Assembly: GCA_026387515.1 (NCBI GenBank)
Contig: JAPLLP010000271.1
Span: 19,654-28,561, forward strand
Origin: Candidatus Omnitrophota bacterium
Lineage (GTDB): Bacteria; Omnitrophota; Koll11; Gygaellales; Profunditerraquicolaceae
Reading direction: 5' to 3'
Length of the DNA stretch: 8,908 nt
Part shown: piece after piece, positions 6,105 to 8,908 of the stretch
Layout: every line of letters starts with the position of its first letter
Numbering within the stretch: the first letter of the stretch is position 1
Notes under the pieces: generated by a model
Database searches by the model: none
What the model was told of the DNA's origin: nothing
Seen by the model: the letters and a program-made list of their open reading frames with translations, nothing else
Translations under genes and position numbers: made by a program

Positions 6105-6425
6105 ATGGAAGAGTTGGCGTATAAGATCAAAGCTGATTTTCTGAAGGTGTTGGCGCATCCTTTACGGCTGCAGATCATTGAATTTTTGAAAAATGGCGAA
6201 CAAAAAGTAGGAACTATTGCGAAAAAAATAGGCATTCCGCAATCCAGCCTTTCTCGGCATTTATTGTTTTTAAAAGAAGGGGGAGTTTTGAGATCTCGGC
6301 AAGTGGGTACGGTTATTTTTTACGGGATAGAGAGCCAGGATATTTTTAAGGTTTTAAGGCCGATTGCCGAGATGTTACGCCAGAAATTAAAAAAAACAGA
6401 GAAGGTATTGGATAGTTTAGGTTAG
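6105..6425 (+). CDS. ArsR-family winged-helix transcriptional regulator
   Basis: The 106-residue protein matches the ArsR/SmtB family in size and layout. FLKVLAHPLRLQIIEFL (12-28) is the family's opening helix pair. KVGTIAKKIGIPQSSLSRHLLFLKEGGVL is the helix-turn-helix, with recognition helix SSLSRHLLFL. SRQVGTVIFYGI is the wing, followed by a C-terminal dimerisation helix. It would bind DNA as a dimer and repress a nearby promoter. It contains no cysteine and none of the ELCVCDL-type metal box, so it is not an arsenite thiol sensor; the ligand is unknown. The start has almost no Shine-Dalgarno (CCGG just before ATG), so translation may be weak. No convincing promoter is visible in the 68-nt gap upstream. 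It is flanked by an unrelated exported-protein gene and the MarR efflux operon, which has its own promoter. Confidence 0.88.
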   Translation: MEELAYKIKADFLKVLAHPLRLQIIEFLKNGEQKVGTIAKKIGIPQSSLSRHLLFLKEGGVLRSRQVGTVIFYGIESQDIFKVLRPIAEMLRQKLKKTEKVLDSLG

Positions 6426-6481
6426 GCAGTTTAGGTTCTTCGCTGTTGTATTTCCCACCGCAAAAATAACCAACCAAAAAC

Positions 6482-6510
6482 TTGACACTCTAATAAATAG
6501 CAGGTATACT
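6482..6510 (+). promoter_or_regulatory. Sigma70 promoter of the marR-tolC-RND operon
   Basis: TTGACA (6482-6487) is exact consensus and TATACT (6505-6510) differs at one base, with a 17-bp spacer. The predicted start is near 6517, giving a leader of about 37 nt. The 56 nt between the ArsR-type stop and this promoter contain only a short TTTAGGTT repeat and no terminator that I can see. Confidence 0.8.
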
Positions 6511-6520
6511 TATATTAGAA

Positions 6521-6543
6521 AATAGTTAAGATTCATAACTATT
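6521..6543 (+). promoter_or_regulatory. Dyad operator, probable MarR autoregulatory site
   Basis: AATAGTTA (6521-6528) and TAACTATT (6536-6543) form a perfect 8-bp inverted repeat with a 7-bp spacer (AGATTCA). It begins about 4 bp after the predicted transcription start and ends 10 bp before marR. MarR proteins typically bind palindromes of about this size at or just downstream of their own promoter, blocking RNA polymerase until a ligand binds. The assignment is by position and symmetry only. Confidence 0.65.
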
Positions 6544-6553
6544 CAAAATATTA

Positions 6554-7009
6554 ATGAATATTGAAGAATTTTCACAAAAGATTATTGAGTTGTTGCCTCA
6601 GGTGAGCAGGGGTTTCGCGCACTACGCCCACGATTATCTTACTAAGGGCGAAATCACCTTGCCGCAATTTTGGGTTTTAAATTATCTTTATTGCAAAAAA
6701 AAGGCGAAAATGGGAGAGTTGGCGCAATTCCTCAGGACAGCCCGTCCTGCCATAACCGGATTAGTTGACCGTCTTATAACGCAGAAGCTGGTGATTAGAA
6801 AAGACGATCCTCTGGATCGGAGAATCGTGTGGATCGAGTTGACCCCTCAAGGCAGGAACGTTATACAAGGTATCAGGGCCCAGAAGATCAAGGCCTTAGT
6901 AAAGATTTTCGCCAAGGTTTCTTCGGATGACCGCAGTAGATATATAGGTATGTTGGAGAATGTAGTAAAAATCATCAATCTACCGGAGGAACAAGAGGGG
7001 AAAAAATGA
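6554..7009 (+). CDS. MarR-family transcriptional regulator of the efflux operon
   Basis: The 151-residue protein has the MarR layout. Helical dimerisation ends flank a winged helix-turn-helix: MGELAQFLRTARPAITGLVDRL at 53-74, then a wing whose hallmark is DDPLDRRIVWIELTPQG (84-100). It should act as a dimeric repressor relieved by a small molecule. It carries a single Cys (47), so a redox-sensing role is possible but not indicated. The first gene after the 6482 promoter, it reads across the dyad at 6521-6543, which fits autoregulation of itself and the pump genes. Its ATG lies in an AT-rich leader with no recognisable Shine-Dalgarno, suggesting low regulator synthesis. The stop TGA overlaps the ATG of the next gene (ATGA), indicating translational coupling with the outer-membrane factor. 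Confidence 0.92.
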   Translation: MNIEEFSQKIIELLPQVSRGFAHYAHDYLTKGEITLPQFWVLNYLYCKKKAKMGELAQFLRTARPAITGLVDRLITQKLVIRKDDPLDRRIVWIELTPQGRNVIQGIRAQKIKALVKIFAKVSSDDRSRYIGMLENVVKIINLPEEQEGKK

Positions 7010-8274
7010 GGAAATTGTTGATTTTTTTAATTATGTCTATTTTTCCTGTTGCTGCTTTTTGTGCGCAGGATTCAGATATCCCCAAGGCAACGGATAACCA
7101 TGTCCTTACCTTGAAAGATTGCTATAGGCTTGCGCTTAAGGAAAGCGAAATTATTGCTTCTGATGCCGAAAAGATCAAGGAGGCAGAAGCCCGCTTTTTG
7201 GAAGCCTTTGGGACTATCTTGCCCCAGATCTCTTTTTCCCGCTCAAACGTGTGGAGGAACTCGAAAAGATCTCCCACCTACAATAAGTCCTTTGAGCAAA
7301 AATTTGTTTTTAAGCAGGCGCTTTTTTCCGGTTTCAAAGAATTTGCCGCCATAGCGGGCGGAAAATTTGAAACTAGACAACGTGAAAATGAAAAGTTGCG
7401 CGCCCAACAGCTTCTTCTTGTGGATGTCTCAGACGCGTTTTATCTTCTTATGGAGGAGCGGGAAGACCTTAAGGTGTTGAAGACCATTAAAGATGCTTTC
7501 TTGAACCGCATTAGTGAGCTCAAGGACCGCGTGGACCTGGGCAGGTCCAGGACTAGCGAAGTGGTGAGCACTGAAACGCAGCTTTATTCTCTTGAAGACC
7601 AGATTGAATCGGCAACAAATCAGGAACAGGTCGCGCTTGAGCTTCTGGAATTTCTTGTCGGTAGGCCGGTCAATGATATAACGGATGCGGAAATTATCCC
7701 TTCCCTTAGTCCGGAAGCGGAATATCTGGCTAAGGCCTCTACCAGGGCAGATGTATTGGCGGCTAATTTCGCCTGGAAAGTGGATGAGAAAGGTATAGCT
7801 ATTGCCAAGAGCGGTTTTCTGCCACAGGTAAACTTAGAGGGCGATTATTACGCGCACAGATCGTCCGCGCCCACGGATGGTAGGTTTGATACGCTCCTGA
7901 CCGTTAATGTGCCGATATTTGAAGGCACTACCACATACGGCCAGGTTAAAGAAGCGACTGCCAGGGCCAGGGAGAGCGAATTATTATTCAAGAGGGCTGA
8001 AAGGCTGGCTGCTCAGGATATCCACGATGCCTACCTGAATGCCCGGTCTGATTTGTCGCGCACCGTAATTTTAGATAAGGCTTTAAAATCCGCCGAAAAG
8101 AATTACTCGCTACAGCTTGAGGATTATAAGTTAAATGTGGTGAATAATCTGGATGTTTTGACTGCGATACAAGATCTTGAGGATGTCCGTAGAAGTTTTA
8201 TCCATATCTCATATGAAAGTAAGCGTTTCTACTGGCAACTGCTGGCCGCTGCCGGAGAAATAAACCCGGAATAA
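7006..8274 (+). CDS. TolC-like outer-membrane efflux protein (OEP family)
   Basis: The 422-residue protein is normal for the family, which forms a trimeric beta-barrel with a periplasmic alpha-helical tunnel and serves as the exit duct of RND or ABC pumps. A signal peptide covers about residues 1-20 (basic MRK, hydrophobic core, AAFCAQ); it does not fit a lipobox, so it is not an obvious lipoprotein. The internal duplication typical of OEP proteins is visible. Half one (about 34-225) has ILPQISFSR (71-79) and ALFSGFKEF (105-113). Half two (about 240-420) has FLPQVNLEG (271-279) and VPIFEGTTTYGQV (302-314). Long charged helices lie between them. AGAGGGG (6994-7000) precedes the ATG by 5 nt, and the start overlaps the marR stop by 4 nt. 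It is followed by the pump gene with only 1 nt between stop and ATG. Confidence 0.92.
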   Translation: MRKLLIFLIMSIFPVAAFCAQDSDIPKATDNHVLTLKDCYRLALKESEIIASDAEKIKEAEARFLEAFGTILPQISFSRSNVWRNSKRSPTYNKSFEQKFVFKQALFSGFKEFAAIAGGKFETRQRENEKLRAQQLLLVDVSDAFYLLMEEREDLKVLKTIKDAFLNRISELKDRVDLGRSRTSEVVSTETQLYSLEDQIESATNQEQVALELLEFLVGRPVNDITDAEIIPSLSPEAEYLAKASTRADVLAANFAWKVDEKGIAIAKSGFLPQVNLEGDYYAHRSSAPTDGRFDTLLTVNVPIFEGTTTYGQVKEATARARESELLFKRAERLAAQDIHDAYLNARSDLSRTVILDKALKSAEKNYSLQLEDYKLNVVNNLDVLTAIQDLEDVRRSFIHISYESKRFYWQLLAAAGEINPE

Positions 8275-8275
8275 T

Positions 8276-8908
8276 ATGACCCTATCAGATATCTCTATTA
8301 AAAATCCTGTTTTTGGCTGGATGCTCATGATCGGCATCTTTGTTTTCGGCTGGATCGGATTATCGCATCTCGGCGTAAGCCAGTTGCCTGACGTGGATTT
8401 TCCGGTGGTCACGGTCTCAATAACCTGGGAGGGCGCAGCGCTCTTCCCGAGTTACCTTAGAATTGAACCTTAAGCGTAATATAGACGCTGCGCTGCAGGA
8501 CGTCCAGACCAAGATCGCCCAGGCACAGAGGAATCTTCCGCATGATATAGACCCGCCAATCGTGACCAAGACAAACCCCGAAGACCAGCCGATTATGTAT
8601 GTGGCTCTCTCCGGCAGCCGTCCTCAGAAAGAGATGAACCACTATGTAAGTGAAATATTAAAAGACCAGTTTACCACAGTGCCGGGCGTAGGAGATATCT
8701 GGCTGGGCGGCTACATTGAACCTAATTTGAGGGTTTGGTTGGATGCAGGAAAGATGCGGGAAAAAGAGCTTACGGTTGAAGATGTGCTCAACGCTATCAG
8801 CTACCAGCACGCAGACCTTCCCGCGGGATACATCGATACCGGATCTAAAGAGATAAACTTGCGTGTCTATGGCGAGGCGGCCAATCCCGAACAATTTGAA
8901 AATATTAT
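8276..8908 (+). pseudogene. RND efflux pump inner-membrane subunit, frame-broken by an internal deletion; 3' end outside window
   Basis: The first frame gives a classical HAE1/AcrB-like N-terminus: MTLSDISIKNPVFGWM, TM1 (about 13-33), then GVSQLPDVDFPVVTVSITWEGAA (33-55). It then diverges (LFPSYLRIEP) and stops at TAA 8471-8473. From 8451 another frame carries the continuation: VTLELNLKRNIDAALQDVQ, TKTNPEDQPIM, TTVPGVGDIWLGGY, NLRVWLDAGK and LTVEDVLNAI, open to the window end. In AcrB-like proteins about 33-35 residues separate these parts, but only 10 nt are present. Roughly 95 nt therefore seem missing, enough to shift the frame and remove the first helix and strand of the porter domain. 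As written, the pump is not translatable. It may be a real inactivation, a population variant, or an assembly error. No strong Shine-Dalgarno is seen, and the gene directly follows tolC without a membrane-fusion protein between them. Confidence 0.85.

Noticed and set aside
6415..6437. Short direct repeat TTTAGGTT twice around the ArsR-type stop codon
   Set aside because: Only 8 bp in AT-rich sequence, no symmetry or third copy; chance is an adequate explanation.
7006..7070. Lipoprotein signal in the TolC-like protein (Cys19)
   Set aside because: The residue before Cys is Phe and the upstream positions do not match the lipobox; a signal peptidase I site is more likely.
1..8908. CRISPR array, tRNA or rRNA genes, insertion sequences
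   Set aside because: No regularly spaced repeats, tRNA-like cloverleaf or CCA end, rRNA landmarks or transposase reading frames were found on either strand.

Overview
The window reads as chromosomal DNA from a Gram-negative (two-membrane) bacterium. A TolC-type outer-membrane factor and an inner-membrane RND pump sit at the right end, and three sigma70-like promoters with 16-17 bp spacers are visible. All genes lie on the + strand, tightly packed, with short intergenic gaps. The protein style (MTLSDISIKNPVF-type RND start, stand-alone archaeal-like GMP synthase ATPase subunit, small DUF5666-like secreted protein) would fit an uncultured lineage such as Omnitrophota or a neighbour. That placement is an impression from memory, not something the sequence proves.

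Layout: (1) 1-1048: the tail of an unidentified gene, then a bile acid:sodium symporter (BASS) family transporter with altered sodium-site residues. (2) 1051-5492: a promoter and a ~150-nt leader containing an intrinsic terminator (probable attenuator), then carB (carbamoyl-phosphate synthase large subunit). A 55-nt gap follows, carrying a two-hairpin RNA element, and then a GuaA-like ATP pyrophosphatase without a glutaminase domain. (3) 5518-6083: a near-consensus promoter, a second copy of the same two-hairpin RNA element, a small exported beta-rich protein and a strong hairpin. (4) 6105-6425: an ArsR-family repressor without cysteines. (5) 6482-8908: a promoter, a dyad operator, marR, tolC-like and an RND pump gene that carries an internal frame-breaking deletion and runs off the window.

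How the parts relate: carB and the GuaA-like gene are both ATP-driven, ammonia-consuming nucleotide enzymes, and neither has its glutaminase partner in the window. The right-hand block is a classical MarR-controlled efflux operon, with the membrane-fusion protein not between tolC and the pump and the pump reading frame broken.

The most interesting signal is the pair of RNA elements ahead of the GuaA-like gene (4469-4526 to the end of the ATG) and the exported-protein gene (5601-5658). They have identical length, the same bulged-C stem with two compensatory base-pair changes, a similar 11-nt CGGA loop, and the same UUCGC-UAYU-GCGAA hairpin directly abutting the Shine-Dalgarno sequence. They precede unrelated genes. 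I do not recognise them as a known RNA family.
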